Below, one piece after another: positions 1 through 6,263 of a stretch of 62,521 nt of DNA (the first letter of the stretch is position 1; the number at the start of each line of letters is the position of its first letter). A program made the translations under genes and the position numbers. Under the pieces are notes generated by a model. That model saw only the letters and a list, made by a program, of their open reading frames with translations. It was not told the origin of the DNA and ran no database searches. Where the stretch lies: IMG/VR virus record IMGVR_UViG_3300044691_000265, positions 1 through 62,521 of that record, one strand, 5' to 3'. Source of the stretch: a virus.

Positions 1-127
1 CCAGCCCGCGGTCGAAAGCCTCGCGATGCCGCTGATCTTCCGGACCATCACCAACCGGCATCCAGCCCACCGTCTTGCCGGTCTCGGCGTCGTGCTCTTC
101 CATCAGAAAGTTCGCGGGCGTCATTTC
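1..127. repeat. Terminal direct repeat, copy 1 (circular contig overlap)
   Basis: These 127 bases are identical to 62395-62521. A perfect repeat of exactly 127 bases at both ends of a contig is what a de Bruijn assembler with k=127 leaves on a closed circle. I infer a circular or circularly permuted genome of 62,394 unique bases, not a biological terminal repeat. The RNA ligase gene reads through it without a break. Confidence 0.95.
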
Positions 128-313
128 CGCCGGCTTCAACTCGCGCCGCTTGAACAGCAACCCGCCCCGGACCATGCAGCTCGTACCGTCCAGCTTCGCG
201 GTCGCCACACCCTCGCCGGCAAAGACCCAGCCGCACGCCAGATTCGGCAGGTCCAGCACCCGCGACCGATCGCCATTCCAGTCGCGTTCGAAGATCGTCG
301 GGATCTTCCTCAC
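1..313 (-). CDS. RNA ligase, N-terminal part (gene spans the contig join)
   Basis: First part of a 187-residue protein completed by 62144-62521. The start is GTG at 313-311, preceded by GGGAGG at about 8 nt. The nucleotidyltransferase motif I is visible as KLDG with Lys40 as the AMP-accepting lysine, and the start reads MRKIPTIFERD, as in the T4 RNA ligase 1-like (DUF5565-type) families of phages and bacteria. It would join RNA ends in the cytoplasm using ATP; in T4 a ligase of this superfamily repairs tRNA cut by host anticodon nucleases. At 187 residues it is near the minimal nucleotidyltransferase core, with no room for a large C-terminal domain. It lies in a tight leftward operon with small genes on both sides. 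The family call is firm, the repair role inferred. Confidence 0.8.
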   Translation of the reverse strand, partial: MRKIPTIFERDWNGDRSRVLDLPNLACGWVFAGEGVATAKLDGTSCMVRGGLLFKRRELKPAEMTPANFLMEEHDAETGKTVGWMPVGDGPEDQRHREAFDRGL

Positions 314-377
314 TGCACCGTCCTCCCGCCCCGCCGCTGCGACACCATCCCGGCCGCCAGAATGTCTTTCGTGTGCA

Positions 378-668
378 TCATCTATCTCCCCGGATCGGCC
401 GCACCCCGGCCGCGCGTTCCGCCTGATCGATATTCGCCTGCGTCAGCATCACCGAGATCCGCCCGTCCGGCTCATCGCGCACCTTCGTCAACAGTCCCAG
501 ATCCACCAGCCGCCGTGCCGCCGCCTGCCGCTTCGCCGTCGGCACATGCGGCCCGTTCAGAGCCAGCCGGTCCAGCGAGCATTTCGCCAGGATGATCTGC
601 TCGGCATGATTCGTGTTCATGCGCCAGCAGTTCCGCAGAAACACAGCATCGCGCCTCGGCTTCCGCAT
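378..668 (-). CDS. Small winged-helix-like protein, unknown function
   Basis: 96 residues from ATG at 668, chosen because GGAAGGGG lies 4-5 nt upstream; a longer ORF reaches 758 without a good ribosome site. The segment with LALNGPHVPTAKRQAAARRL followed by LGLL reads like a helix-turn-helix whose winged part ends near GRISVMLT. It resembles in layout another small protein of this phage at 51502-51816. It lies between the RNA ligase and the 755-1009 gene in the same leftward unit. No specific family recognised. Confidence 0.6.
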   Translation of the reverse strand: MRKPRRDAVFLRNCWRMNTNHAEQIILAKCSLDRLALNGPHVPTAKRQAAARRLVDLGLLTKVRDEPDGRISVMLTQANIDQAERAAGVRPIRGDR

Positions 669-754
669 GATCCCCTTCCCTTGCCAAGCATCTGATCGAA
701 GATCGGCAGCACCGGTCTCAGAAACGCGGCGATGTTCGCGCGCTGAGATCTCGG

Positions 755-1009
755 TCAACGCAGCGGCGGACCGACACGCACCAGAATCGTACCAACCACC
801 GGCCCCGGCTGGCGATCGATAATCCGGATGCCCGGAAACCGCTTCAGCAGCTTCGCGATATAGCGGTCCGCTTTTTCCTCGGTCTCGACGATAAAGCCAT
901 TCATCGGCGGCTTGTCACCAGAACCAGCCGGCGCGTTCATCACCGACTCGCCGATCAGTTTGATCCGATCGTTCTCGCTCAGCCGATGAAGATCTGCCGC
1001 AGTGACCAT
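755..1009 (-). CDS. Hypothetical protein, first gene of the leftward operon
   Basis: 84 residues from ATG at 1009, with AGAGG about 9 nt upstream. The C-terminal half (KADRYIAKLLKRFPGIRIID and on) has an alternating charged and hydrophobic pattern of a small alpha/beta fold. It is the promoter-proximal gene of the leftward unit that passes through the contig join to 56789, so its upstream region (1010-2028) probably holds the promoter. No homology recognised. Confidence 0.6.
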   Translation of the reverse strand: MVTAADLHRLSENDRIKLIGESVMNAPAGSGDKPPMNGFIVETEEKADRYIAKLLKRFPGIRIIDRQPGPVVGTILVRVGPPLR

Positions 1010-1055
1010 CAGTGCAAGCCTCTGAATTCGTTATTTTTTTGGGGGGAAACGTCTA

Positions 1056-1730
1056 GTGACCTCCCTGTGTATCGCGGGGAACGCGTCCGATGGCCTGGGC
1101 GGCGTGGCCAAGCCGGGTCGAGCTGGAAACCTGCCATCTGGGCGGGTGTCAATCGGTCGCGCTTGCGTTTTCATCTCCTTTTGCTATCGTGGTTGCACCG
1201 TAACCCATCGAATGAACGTCTGTCAAACAAATCCTAGACGTTCGTTTGAGTTTTGTTCGAGGGTCTTCGTGGGCCTTCCACAAGCGGTTGAGGTTCCAGA
1301 CAATTCCTCGCCGCAGCGGGTGCCGGCCTCAAAACAGGCCGGTTGGTATCGTCGCAAAACAGTACCAGACGTGCGCACGAGCTACGGCACCGTGTTTGAA
1401 CGCGCGTCGGTCTGGGTCTTTCCTTGGACGCGGCGAGGTTATCCAGGCTTTCAACGCGGCGTGCTTTCGATCCTCGGCAGAGTTGTGACGTGGGGTGCCG
1501 CTAATCATTGGCGTTCGGGTCGTCGTCGGCTGCCGGTCGATATTGCCGCGTCAATGGTCGAGCATATCGAGGCACGATCGCTTTCCGGCCTGGCGCTTGT
1601 TTCCGAGCTGCGCGACTACATCGCCGCTGAAGAGGGAAAGCTCACTCGACGGGGTCCGTTGTCGAATGTCACGTTCGATGCTGCCGGCAATCCCCGAACC
1701 AATCAGAGCAAGGGCGGACGGGTCTATTGA
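1056..1730 (+). CDS. Doubtful ORF; only the C-terminal third looks coding
   Basis: An open frame of 224 codons. The first two thirds read like random translation of non-coding DNA. The last 58 residues, from ATG at 1554, look like a real alpha-helical protein: MVEHIEARSLSGLALVSELR followed by an acidic stretch and a polar tail. No good Shine-Dalgarno precedes any candidate start. It could be a decayed gene or a small gene of 58 codons. Kept only because it is the sole coding candidate in the 1-kb control region. Confidence 0.2.
   Translation: MTSLCIAGNASDGLGGVAKPGRAGNLPSGRVSIGRACVFISFCYRGCTVTHRMNVCQTNPRRSFEFCSRVFVGLPQAVEVPDNSSPQRVPASKQAGWYRRKTVPDVRTSYGTVFERASVWVFPWTRRGYPGFQRGVLSILGRVVTWGAANHWRSGRRRLPVDIAASMVEHIEARSLSGLALVSELRDYIAAEEGKLTRRGPLSNVTFDAAGNPRTNQSKGGRVY
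1214..1243. promoter_or_regulatory. Dyad-symmetric element, candidate operator
   Basis: GAACGTCT at 1214-1221 is the exact inverse of AGACGTTC at 1236-1243, separated by 14 bases. A second pair, TCAAAC (1223-1228) and GTTTGA (1244-1249), is interleaved with it. Two overlapping inverted repeats in a divergent intergenic region fit a repressor site. No binding protein can be named from the sequence. Confidence 0.4.
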
Positions 1731-1961
1731 TCGGGACGAGTAGGATTGCCTGCTTCGCTGACCGGCAAACGGCCAAAAGCAGTTTTTCGTCTAAGATATA
1801 TATAACTACGCGCGCGGGAGCGGGCGCTATATTCGCGCGGGTGCGCAGGGGTAGTTTTTTCAGTTTTGAGCAAAAATCAGGATTGGTGAGTTTGAAAAAC
1901 TCTTCAAATTCAGCGTGTTATAAAATAATGCGCGAATATGCGTTTTGAGCGTATTTAGGTG

Positions 1962-1992
1962 TTGACGAATATACGCTGTTAGCGCATACATA
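1962..1992 (+). promoter_or_regulatory. Candidate promoter of the rightward early operon
   Basis: TTGACG at 1962-1967 is followed 19 bases later by TACATA (1987-1992); GCATAC gives a 16-base alternative. It lies 36 bases before the first start codon at 2029, in an AT-rich stretch with repeated GAATAT-GCG/ACGC elements that could be operators. Sequence match only. Confidence 0.4.
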
Positions 1993-2003
1993 GTGAACCG
2001 AAC

Positions 2004-2020
2004 GACCAAACCACTGTGAG
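2004..2020 (+). promoter_or_regulatory. Repeated translation leader, copy 1
   Basis: GACCAAACCACTGTGAG ends 8 bases before the ATG at 2029. It is a looser copy of GACCAACCTGTGAG found before the genes at 3273 and 3725. GTGAG probably acts as a weak Shine-Dalgarno. Confidence 0.4.
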
Positions 2021-2028
2021 TGCAAAAC

Positions 2029-2178
2029 ATGTTCAAGCTGCTTGATGCTTACCGCGTTAATCCGACCGACAACAACAAAGCTCGCCTGCAGAAGCATCTG
2101 GCGAAGAAGCCGATGACGGTCTGTTTCCTCGACGCGGCCGATACCGCGTTTCTCCGTCTCAACGGCTTCAAGCTTTAG
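2029..2178 (+). CDS. Small orphan protein, 49 residues
   Basis: First gene of the rightward operon. It encodes MFKLLDAYRVNPTDNNKARL and so on to GFKL. The ribosome site is weak (GTGAG, 8 nt before ATG), but the gene follows a plausible promoter and ends 13 bases before the next start, which has a strong site. The helical segment NKARLQKHLAKKPM could bind nucleic acid or protein. No family recognised. Confidence 0.55.
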   Translation: MFKLLDAYRVNPTDNNKARLQKHLAKKPMTVCFLDAADTAFLRLNGFKL

Positions 2179-2191
2179 GGGGGCGAAGATC

Positions 2192-2656
2192 ATGGCAAAG
2201 CGCATGAGCTGGTACGATAAGGGTTTCAAGGAAGCGATCGACGGTCTTTTGATCGATCCGCCGATGAACCCCGGTCATTCGAGTTTCGAAAACTATTCGG
2301 CGGGTTACCGCGACGGCGAGCGCCAGAACGAGCGCGACGCATGGAAGGAAGCGGCCGAAATCGAGGCTTGCGAGCCAGTGGAAGCCGGTCCGATCGTCGA
2401 AGCGGTAACGGCTCAAATCGCCCGCGGTCCGGATTGGTCAATCATCGTTCCGGACTATGTGTATTGCTTGGCCCATGCCGCGGGTCTCGACAATATGGCG
2501 TGCCTTACGATCGCTGGCCGTGCCAAGGAAGTGCACGAACGCGATACGATGGATGTTCGCGGGACCGACCCGGCAAATCCGACGGTATGGGCGCGCGATC
2601 CGATTATCCGCAAGGCACTGCGCTTGCTGGCCGCTAACGAGCTGGGGGAGTGCTGA
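2192..2656 (+). CDS. Hypothetical acidic early protein
   Basis: 154 residues from ATG at 2192, with GGGGGG 8 nt upstream. The N-terminal part has the pattern YDKGFKEAIDGL, then SAGYRDGERQ, which looks like a glycine-linked helix repeat; the rest is acidic and alanine-rich. No enzymatic motif or membrane segment. It is directly followed by 2659-2994 with a 2-base gap, so the two are translationally coupled. Confidence 0.7.
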   Translation: MAKRMSWYDKGFKEAIDGLLIDPPMNPGHSSFENYSAGYRDGERQNERDAWKEAAEIEACEPVEAGPIVEAVTAQIARGPDWSIIVPDYVYCLAHAAGLDNMACLTIAGRAKEVHERDTMDVRGTDPANPTVWARDPIIRKALRLLAANELGEC

Positions 2657-2658
2657 TT

Positions 2659-2994
2659 ATGTACCCGATCGATTTCAACACCGCGACCATGGGCGATGTT
2701 ATCCGCCGTTCGATGGTCTGTCACCCGTCCGTCTTGATGGATGCTATGCGGGTGGTTGCTCGCAATCACGAGCGGTACGCGATTATCACCCATAACAAGG
2801 GCGCCAAGGTGTCGGCCGCGCGTATGGGGAAAGATGCGCGCTACGCGATCCGCATGGTTGACCAGCAGGACGTCGACGCGTTGGTCGCCAATTTCTCGGC
2901 CAAAATCCAGACGTTCGAGCAAGCCTGCCGGTTGCAGCTCGTGCCGCACGGGACGCGTGCGATCATCGCCACTCGTGAAGATGGGAGCGTCTGA
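2659..2994 (+). CDS. Hypothetical early protein
   Basis: 111 residues. ATG at 2659 is chosen over GTG at 2650 because GGGGGAG lies 8 nt upstream of it. Sequence such as MGDVIRRSMVCHP and MVDQQDVDALVANF suggests a small mixed alpha/beta protein. No family recognised. It is sandwiched in the operon with 2-base gaps on both sides. Confidence 0.65.
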   Translation: MYPIDFNTATMGDVIRRSMVCHPSVLMDAMRVVARNHERYAIITHNKGAKVSAARMGKDARYAIRMVDQQDVDALVANFSAKIQTFEQACRLQLVPHGTRAIIATREDGSV

Positions 2995-2996
2995 TC

Positions 2997-3185
2997 ATGG
3001 AACAAGAGCAAATCCAGGCGCGCGCGGTGCTCTGCCTGTTGCACGATATCGTCTTGGCCCTGAACCTCGACAACGTGTCGCCAGTCGAGTTGCTGGACGC
3101 GCTAGAGGGTGCCGGCCTTGCTGTCGAGACTGGTTCCACAAGCGAGGACGACTTAGCCCACATGGAGCGGGCGCGCGGCCTCTAG
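2997..3185 (+). CDS. Small hypothetical protein, 62 residues
   Basis: ATG at 2997 with GGGAG 9 nt upstream. Acidic and leucine-rich (ARAVLCLLHDIVLALNLDNV, then VELLDALEGAGL), probably a helical bundle or a dimeric helix pair. Last gene before a hairpin at 3209-3237. No family recognised. Confidence 0.6.
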   Translation: MEQEQIQARAVLCLLHDIVLALNLDNVSPVELLDALEGAGLAVETGSTSEDDLAHMERARGL

Positions 3186-3208
3186 CGCCGAACCCTACCA
3201 CCCACCAA

Positions 3209-3237
3209 AAGCCCGCATGGATGATCCCAGCGGGCTT
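3209..3237. terminator. Hairpin, possible terminator
   Basis: AAGCCCGC (3209-3216) pairs with GCGGGCTT (3230-3237) around a 13-base loop. On the plus strand the stem is not followed by a T run. On the minus strand it is followed by TTTT, so it would work better against leftward transcription, or act as an RNA processing or attenuation site inside the rightward operon. Confidence 0.5.
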
Positions 3238-3249
3238 AAGGCGGTACTA

Positions 3250-3263
3250 GACCAACCTGTGAG
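3250..3263 (+). promoter_or_regulatory. Repeated translation leader, copy 2
   Basis: GACCAACCTGTGAG ends 9 bases before the ATG at 3273 and is identical to 3703-3716. Confidence 0.5.
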
Positions 3264-3272
3264 GCTCAGACC

Positions 3273-3581
3273 ATGAAGACCAGTCGCAAACCCGCCCGTC
3301 CGTCGCTTGCGCAAGCATGTGCGTGCTACGTCCACCGCTATACCATGGAGCACGTCCCGGCATGGGCACAGAAGCCCTGCGAATGGCCGGGCGAGGGTCC
3401 GCAATACGGGCGCCACTATGCCCCGAATTTCCGCACTGACGCGGAATGGTATGCAAACACGATATTTCCGGGCGAGCCGGACCATCCCGATTATCCACAC
3501 AAATCGGAATACTGCTACACGACCGGGCAGACGTGGCCGCTCGGCCATTGGCTCGATAAGCCGTTCAACCGGAACGCCTAG
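3273..3581 (+). CDS. Hypothetical early protein rich in aromatics and histidine
   Basis: 102 residues. ATG at 3273 follows the repeated GACCAACCTGTGAG leader. Many Trp, Tyr, His and Pro residues (HVPAWAQKPCEWPGEGPQYG and DHPDYPHKSEYCYTTGQTWP) plus three cysteines suggest a small compact, perhaps metal-binding, protein. No family recognised. Confidence 0.6.
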   Translation: MKTSRKPARPSLAQACACYVHRYTMEHVPAWAQKPCEWPGEGPQYGRHYAPNFRTDAEWYANTIFPGEPDHPDYPHKSEYCYTTGQTWPLGHWLDKPFNRNA

Positions 3582-3583
3582 CC

Positions 3584-3715
3584 ATGCGCCCCGTCCGCAC
3601 CCTGCCCCGCTGGCGTCTGATCCTGCGCGCGGTGTTCGCGACGGGCGCCACTCAAACCGACGCGATGGCCGAGCTAGACCGTCGACGCGGCACCAATCAA
3701 CCGACCAACCTGTGA
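3584..3715 (+). CDS. Possible 43-residue basic protein
   Basis: ATG at 3584 lies 2 bases after the preceding stop. The product starts MRPVRTLPRWRLILRAVF and ends QPTNL. Its last codons form part of the repeated GACCAACCTGTGAG element, which serves as leader for the next gene. No independent ribosome site is visible, so it would depend on coupling. Confidence 0.4.
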   Translation: MRPVRTLPRWRLILRAVFATGATQTDAMAELDRRRGTNQPTNL

Positions 3716-3716
3716 G
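3703..3716 (+). promoter_or_regulatory. Repeated translation leader, copy 3
   Basis: GACCAACCTGTGAG ends 8 bases before the ATG at 3725, exactly as at 3250-3263. The element overlaps the stop codon of the 43-codon ORF. Confidence 0.5.
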
Positions 3717-3724
3717 TATCTGAT

Positions 3725-4429
3725 ATGACCGACGTTCAACGCACCCTCGATTACATCCGCCGCCACCCGGACACGTTCGCCGCAGTGCCGACGCTCGCCG
3801 CATTCGTTGCCGCCATCCATGATACCGCTGCCGGCCGCGTGCTGGCACCCTATGTCGGCGGATGGGCTGATCTGGCCTATCGTGGCGCAAAGGCGCATGG
3901 GCTCGATCTGACGCCGCATCGCGTGCTGTTCTGCCCGGAAACGCGCGACATCGCCGAATTGGTGGAAGATGTCCGTTATCTGCCGCTGCCGCAGGGCGGG
4001 CTGTACCGCGATCAGGCTCAGGCGCTGGTCGGAAACCGCTCGTTCGTGATGGCGTCCCGTTGCCCGGATGTCCCGTTCGGGAGCGTCGGCGGTAAATGCG
4101 ATTGGTCACCCGACTGGCTTGCCAAGGGTGAGAAGATCCGGCGCCGCATGGGCGCCACGACTTACGGCACCTATTGCCGCCCGTCGGCTGCGATCGCGCA
4201 AGGCTTGAGCGATGGCGGTTACGGGACCGATCCCATTAGCACGCTCGAACTCGTGCGGTGGGCGGATGGGCGCACGCTGGTAACCGCGCGGTATGACGAC
4301 TATCCGGGCTCCCCGTGGCTTGCCCTGCTCGACGCTGGCAAGTGCGATCTGGTCGCGCTGATGCCGGAAGAGGACCGCGCCATCATCGCCGAGAACAAGC
4401 GCGCCGAAATCGAAGCGTGGGGGGAGTGA
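3725..4429 (+). CDS. Hypothetical protein, largest of the early operon
   Basis: 234 residues with a regular alpha/beta composition. Notable segments are LAPYVGGWADLAYRG near residue 41, a central cysteine- and glycine-containing part (RCPDVPFGSVGGKCDW) and an acidic helical C-terminus. No signal peptide or membrane span. Translation begins after the repeated leader. The stop overlaps the start of 4429-4560, so the two are coupled. No family recognised. Confidence 0.7.
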   Translation: MTDVQRTLDYIRRHPDTFAAVPTLAAFVAAIHDTAAGRVLAPYVGGWADLAYRGAKAHGLDLTPHRVLFCPETRDIAELVEDVRYLPLPQGGLYRDQAQALVGNRSFVMASRCPDVPFGSVGGKCDWSPDWLAKGEKIRRRMGATTYGTYCRPSAAIAQGLSDGGYGTDPISTLELVRWADGRTLVTARYDDYPGSPWLALLDAGKCDLVALMPEEDRAIIAENKRAEIEAWGE

Positions 4430-4560
4430 TGTCCGCCCGCGCTGAGGAAATGCTCGGAACCATCATCGGGCTATGTGTCTCGTTCTTCCTTCTCATGATC
4501 GCAATCATGCTCGTCACCATCCCGTTTTGGGTGCCGCTCTGGATGATGGCGCTTCGCTAA
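4429..4560 (+). CDS. Membrane microprotein, 43 residues
   Basis: ATG at 4429 overlaps the upstream TGA and has GGGGGAG 2-3 nt before it. After a short acidic N-terminus nearly the whole protein is hydrophobic (GTIIGLCVSFFLLMIAIMLV, then TIPFWVPLWMMAL). It would sit in the inner membrane, as one long or two short spans. Possible roles include membrane modulation or exclusion; none is shown by sequence. Confidence 0.6.
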   Translation: MSARAEEMLGTIIGLCVSFFLLMIAIMLVTIPFWVPLWMMALR

Positions 4561-4594
4561 CCCTGCAACCGACCGACTAAATGGGGTTTCGACC

Positions 4595-4771
4595 ATGCAA
4601 CTGATGCGCGTGCAATACCTCAACCAGCGCGACCGGTATTTTATCGACGGTCTGCGCGTGTCCTTCGCCCATTACGAAGCGATCAACGCACGAGCGCTGC
4701 GCGAGGGGCGTCTGTCGTGCCTGTCGACGGAGCGGCGCGGCAATACGTGGCGCCACTACGCCAACTGCTGA
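4595..4771 (+). CDS. Small hypothetical protein, 58 residues
   Basis: Encodes MQLMRVQYLNQRDRYFIDGL and ends RHYANC. Basic and rich in Arg and Tyr; the pattern of a short beta hairpin (YFIDGLRVSFAHYEAINARA) followed by a helix suggests a small RNA- or DNA-binding fold. The ribosome site is weak (GGGG). Followed at once by a terminator-like hairpin. Confidence 0.55.
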   Translation: MQLMRVQYLNQRDRYFIDGLRVSFAHYEAINARALREGRLSCLSTERRGNTWRHYANC

Positions 4772-4777
4772 GCCCGT

Positions 4778-4799
4778 GGCGCCCGTTAACGCGGGCGCC
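4778..4799 (+). terminator. Hairpin terminator candidate
   Basis: GGCGCCCG (4778-4785) pairs with CGGGCGCC (4792-4799) around a 6-base loop, 7 bases after the preceding stop. It is followed by CATTCT, so the T tract is poor; partial termination or transcript processing is likely. Confidence 0.55.
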
Positions 4800-4846
4800 C
4801 ATTCTAAGCCGCTGGGCTGGCCGGCGGTTTAGATGAAGGGACCAAT

Positions 4847-5068
4847 ATGTTCTATCCCGAGGTTAAGCCGTCATGGTCGATCGCCGCGGCTATAGCGGCG
4901 ATCGATGCTTTCGAGAAGGCATCACCGCTTGATTTGGAGCGCTCCAATGGGCCGGAGCTAGCAATCTGGCATCTTCTTGTCAGCCTTCGCGATCTGGCAA
5001 ACGGAACGGGGATCGATTTCGACCGTGTCGCGCGGGAGGCGGCCGAACATGGCCAGATCGAGGGATGA
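4847..5068 (+). CDS. Hypothetical protein, 73 residues
   Basis: ATG at 4847 with AAGGGA 7 nt upstream. Alanine-rich helices (SIAAAIAAIDAFEKAS) and an acidic C-terminus. It ends by overlapping the next gene by four bases (ATGA). No family recognised. Confidence 0.6.
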   Translation: MFYPEVKPSWSIAAAIAAIDAFEKASPLDLERSNGPELAIWHLLVSLRDLANGTGIDFDRVAREAAEHGQIEG

Positions 5069-5292
5069 CCACCGCAACTCTCGACCCGTCTTGGCCCGGC
5101 TTCACGGAATTAGAGATGGGTGTTTTGATGTATCTAATGCAGGGAAATCGGCCAAGCGGTTTGATTGGTGTTGAGAAGGCCGCATTGAAGCGGCTAATCA
5201 AGAAACGGGCAGTCCACGTCGGCGGCGATTTGGCGCTGATATCGACGCTCGGGCTTCTGGCCAAAGTGTCACCCAAGGGGATACGGCTATGA
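5065..5292 (+). CDS. Hypothetical protein, 75 residues
   Basis: Start overlaps the preceding stop (ATGA), and its own stop overlaps the next start in the same way. The sequence TELEMGVLMYLMQGNRPSGL followed by basic AALKRLIKKRAV resembles a small winged helix. No family recognised. Confidence 0.6.
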   Translation: MTTATLDPSWPGFTELEMGVLMYLMQGNRPSGLIGVEKAALKRLIKKRAVHVGGDLALISTLGLLAKVSPKGIRL

Positions 5293-5606
5293 CCGCGCGC
5301 ACCCTGGCTGAACTGGAAGCCGCCCGCGCGGTTCAGTTCGCTATGACCGCCGACCAGCTCAAAGCCTGGCGGGCGCGGATGAACCTGTCCGCCGCGGGTG
5401 CCGCGTTCGTGCTCGGCGTGTCGGTCCGGACGTACCAGGCGTGGGAGTCCGGCCGTAACCCCGTCATGCTGACCGCGTCCATCCTGGCCATCCAGTTGGA
5501 GGCAACCGGCTTGCGCGGCTTGCGCGGCTTGCGCCCGGCCGAACGCGCGTTACTCGAACCGGTCCGGGCCATCTACGGCCAGGGGGACGCATGCGCCGCG
5601 CGCTGA
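5289..5606 (+). CDS. XRE-like helix-turn-helix protein
   Basis: 105 residues. The helix-turn-helix is clear near residues 22-57: TADQLKAWRARMNLSAAGAA, then LGVSVRTYQAWESG, where the second helix would contact DNA. The C-terminal part contains GLRGLRGLRP, coded by three 9-bp tandem repeats. Coupled to its neighbours by 4- and 16-base overlaps. It probably regulates phage transcription; the target is unknown. Confidence 0.7.
   Translation: MTARTLAELEAARAVQFAMTADQLKAWRARMNLSAAGAAFVLGVSVRTYQAWESGRNPVMLTASILAIQLEATGLRGLRGLRPAERALLEPVRAIYGQGDACAAR
5508..5534 (+). repeat. Tandem 9-bp repeat inside a gene
   Basis: GGCTTGCGC occurs three times in a row, in frame, adding Gly-Leu-Arg units to the helix-turn-helix protein 5289-5606. 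Slippage here would change the length without shifting the frame. Confidence 0.8.
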
Positions 5607-5707
5607 TCATCACGCTCGTGGTGCTCGAATGCCTGTGGGCTGTCGGCGAAGCGCTCGCCGGGTTGGGCGGTTCGAGCCATCATCGGCGCAACCGGCGGCA
5701 TCACTGA
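5591..5707 (+). CDS. Membrane or exported microprotein, 38 residues
   Basis: ATG at 5591 lies inside the end of the preceding gene and has a strong site (AGGGGGA, 3 nt upstream). Sequence: MRRALIITLVVLECLWAVGE, then LAGLGGSSHHRRNRRHH. One hydrophobic helix with positive residues before it and a very basic tail. It could be a membrane anchor or an uncleaved signal; function unknown. Confidence 0.55.
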   Translation: MRRALIITLVVLECLWAVGEALAGLGGSSHHRRNRRHH

Positions 5708-5751
5708 GCGCCCGAACGCTAACGAAATCTTGAGAGAGAAGGGGCAATAAT

Positions 5752-5766
5752 ATGTCATTCACCTGA
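5752..5766 (+). other. Four-codon mini-ORF with strong ribosome site
   Basis: ATG TCA TTC ACC TGA is preceded by AAGGGG about 8 nt upstream and followed 14 bases later by the next start. It may be a translation leader for 5781-5927 or the remnant of a gene. Confidence 0.3.
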
Positions 5767-5780
5767 ATAGGAGGCGGGCC

Positions 5781-5927
5781 ATGCGCCCGGACGACGTCGA
5801 TACCTTGAAGTGCTGGTTGCATTTCTTGGAAGTTCTTTTGCGGTTTGTTGGCCCGTTAGTTGTGGCTATTGCCCATCGGATTGAGACAAACCGCAAGCCG
5901 CGTCTTGTTCGACGCAAACATATCTAG
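5781..5927 (+). CDS. Small membrane protein, 48 residues
   Basis: ATG at 5781 with AGGAGG 6 nt upstream, one of the best ribosome sites in the operon. A hydrophobic helix (CWLHFLEVLLRFVGPLVVAI) is followed by a basic tail ending VRRKHI. Probably a single-span inner-membrane protein. No family recognised. Confidence 0.6.
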   Translation: MRPDDVDTLKCWLHFLEVLLRFVGPLVVAIAHRIETNRKPRLVRRKHI

Positions 5928-5940
5928 AAGGACTTTGACC

Positions 5941-6159
5941 ATGCGTAAGCTCGTTGCTCTGTTACTTGCCGCCGCCACACTGTCCGGTTGCGTCGATCCG
6001 GCCCATCGTAGTGCCTATTCGCAATGCATCATGGATAATCCGAACACGGACGCGCAGAACGCGCTGATGTTTTTCGGCGCGATCGGCGGCATCCTCTCCG
6101 CCACGACCGACCATTCCGCCCGCGACCAGTGTTTCTTGGATCATGGGCTGAAGCTCTGA
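5941..6159 (+). CDS. Small lipoprotein, 72 residues
   Basis: MRKLVALLLAAATLSGC is a textbook lipoprotein signal with lipobox LSGC, so Cys17 should be lipid-modified and the protein anchored in the cell envelope. The mature part has two further cysteines (QCIM and DQCFLD) that could form a disulfide. ATG at 5941 has AGAAGGA upstream and is preferred over an upstream in-frame start at 5860. Last gene of the rightward operon; it may act in the envelope of a lysogen or infected cell. Confidence 0.7.
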   Translation: MRKLVALLLAAATLSGCVDPAHRSAYSQCIMDNPNTDAQNALMFFGAIGGILSATTDHSARDQCFLDHGLKL

Positions 6160-6218
6160 AACGCGTCAGGATCGCGCAGGAAGGGCCGAGTCGCCCCCGG
6201 CCTAGACCACCCTACCCA

Positions 6219-6252
6219 AAACGCCCGCTTGGCACCGTCCTCGCGGGCGTTT
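6219..6252. terminator. Bidirectional terminator between convergent operons
   Basis: AAACGCCCGC (6219-6228) pairs with GCGGGCGTTT (6243-6252) around a 14-base loop. It lies between the end of the rightward early operon (6159) and the end of the leftward replication operon (6264). The minus-strand copy is followed by TTTT, the plus-strand copy ends in TTT. Confidence 0.8.
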
Positions 6253-6263
6253 GCACGTCTCCG

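Larger units (their letters stand above)
1010..2028. other. Largely non-coding divergent control region
   Basis: About 1 kb between the leftward gene at 1009 and the rightward gene at 2029. I see no convincing gene, apart from one doubtful rightward ORF (1056-1730). The right third (about 1760-2000) is unusually AT-rich for this genome. Structural signals include an 8-bp dyad at 1214-1243 and a hairpin at 1323-1342 (CCGGCCT/AGGCCGG, 6-nt loop). The divergent layout suggests early promoters and operators; an origin or packaging site is also possible but not shown. Confidence 0.6.

Noticed and set aside
1-127. Biological direct terminal repeat
   Set aside because: Exactly 127 bases and perfect; an assembler k-mer overlap on a circle explains it better.
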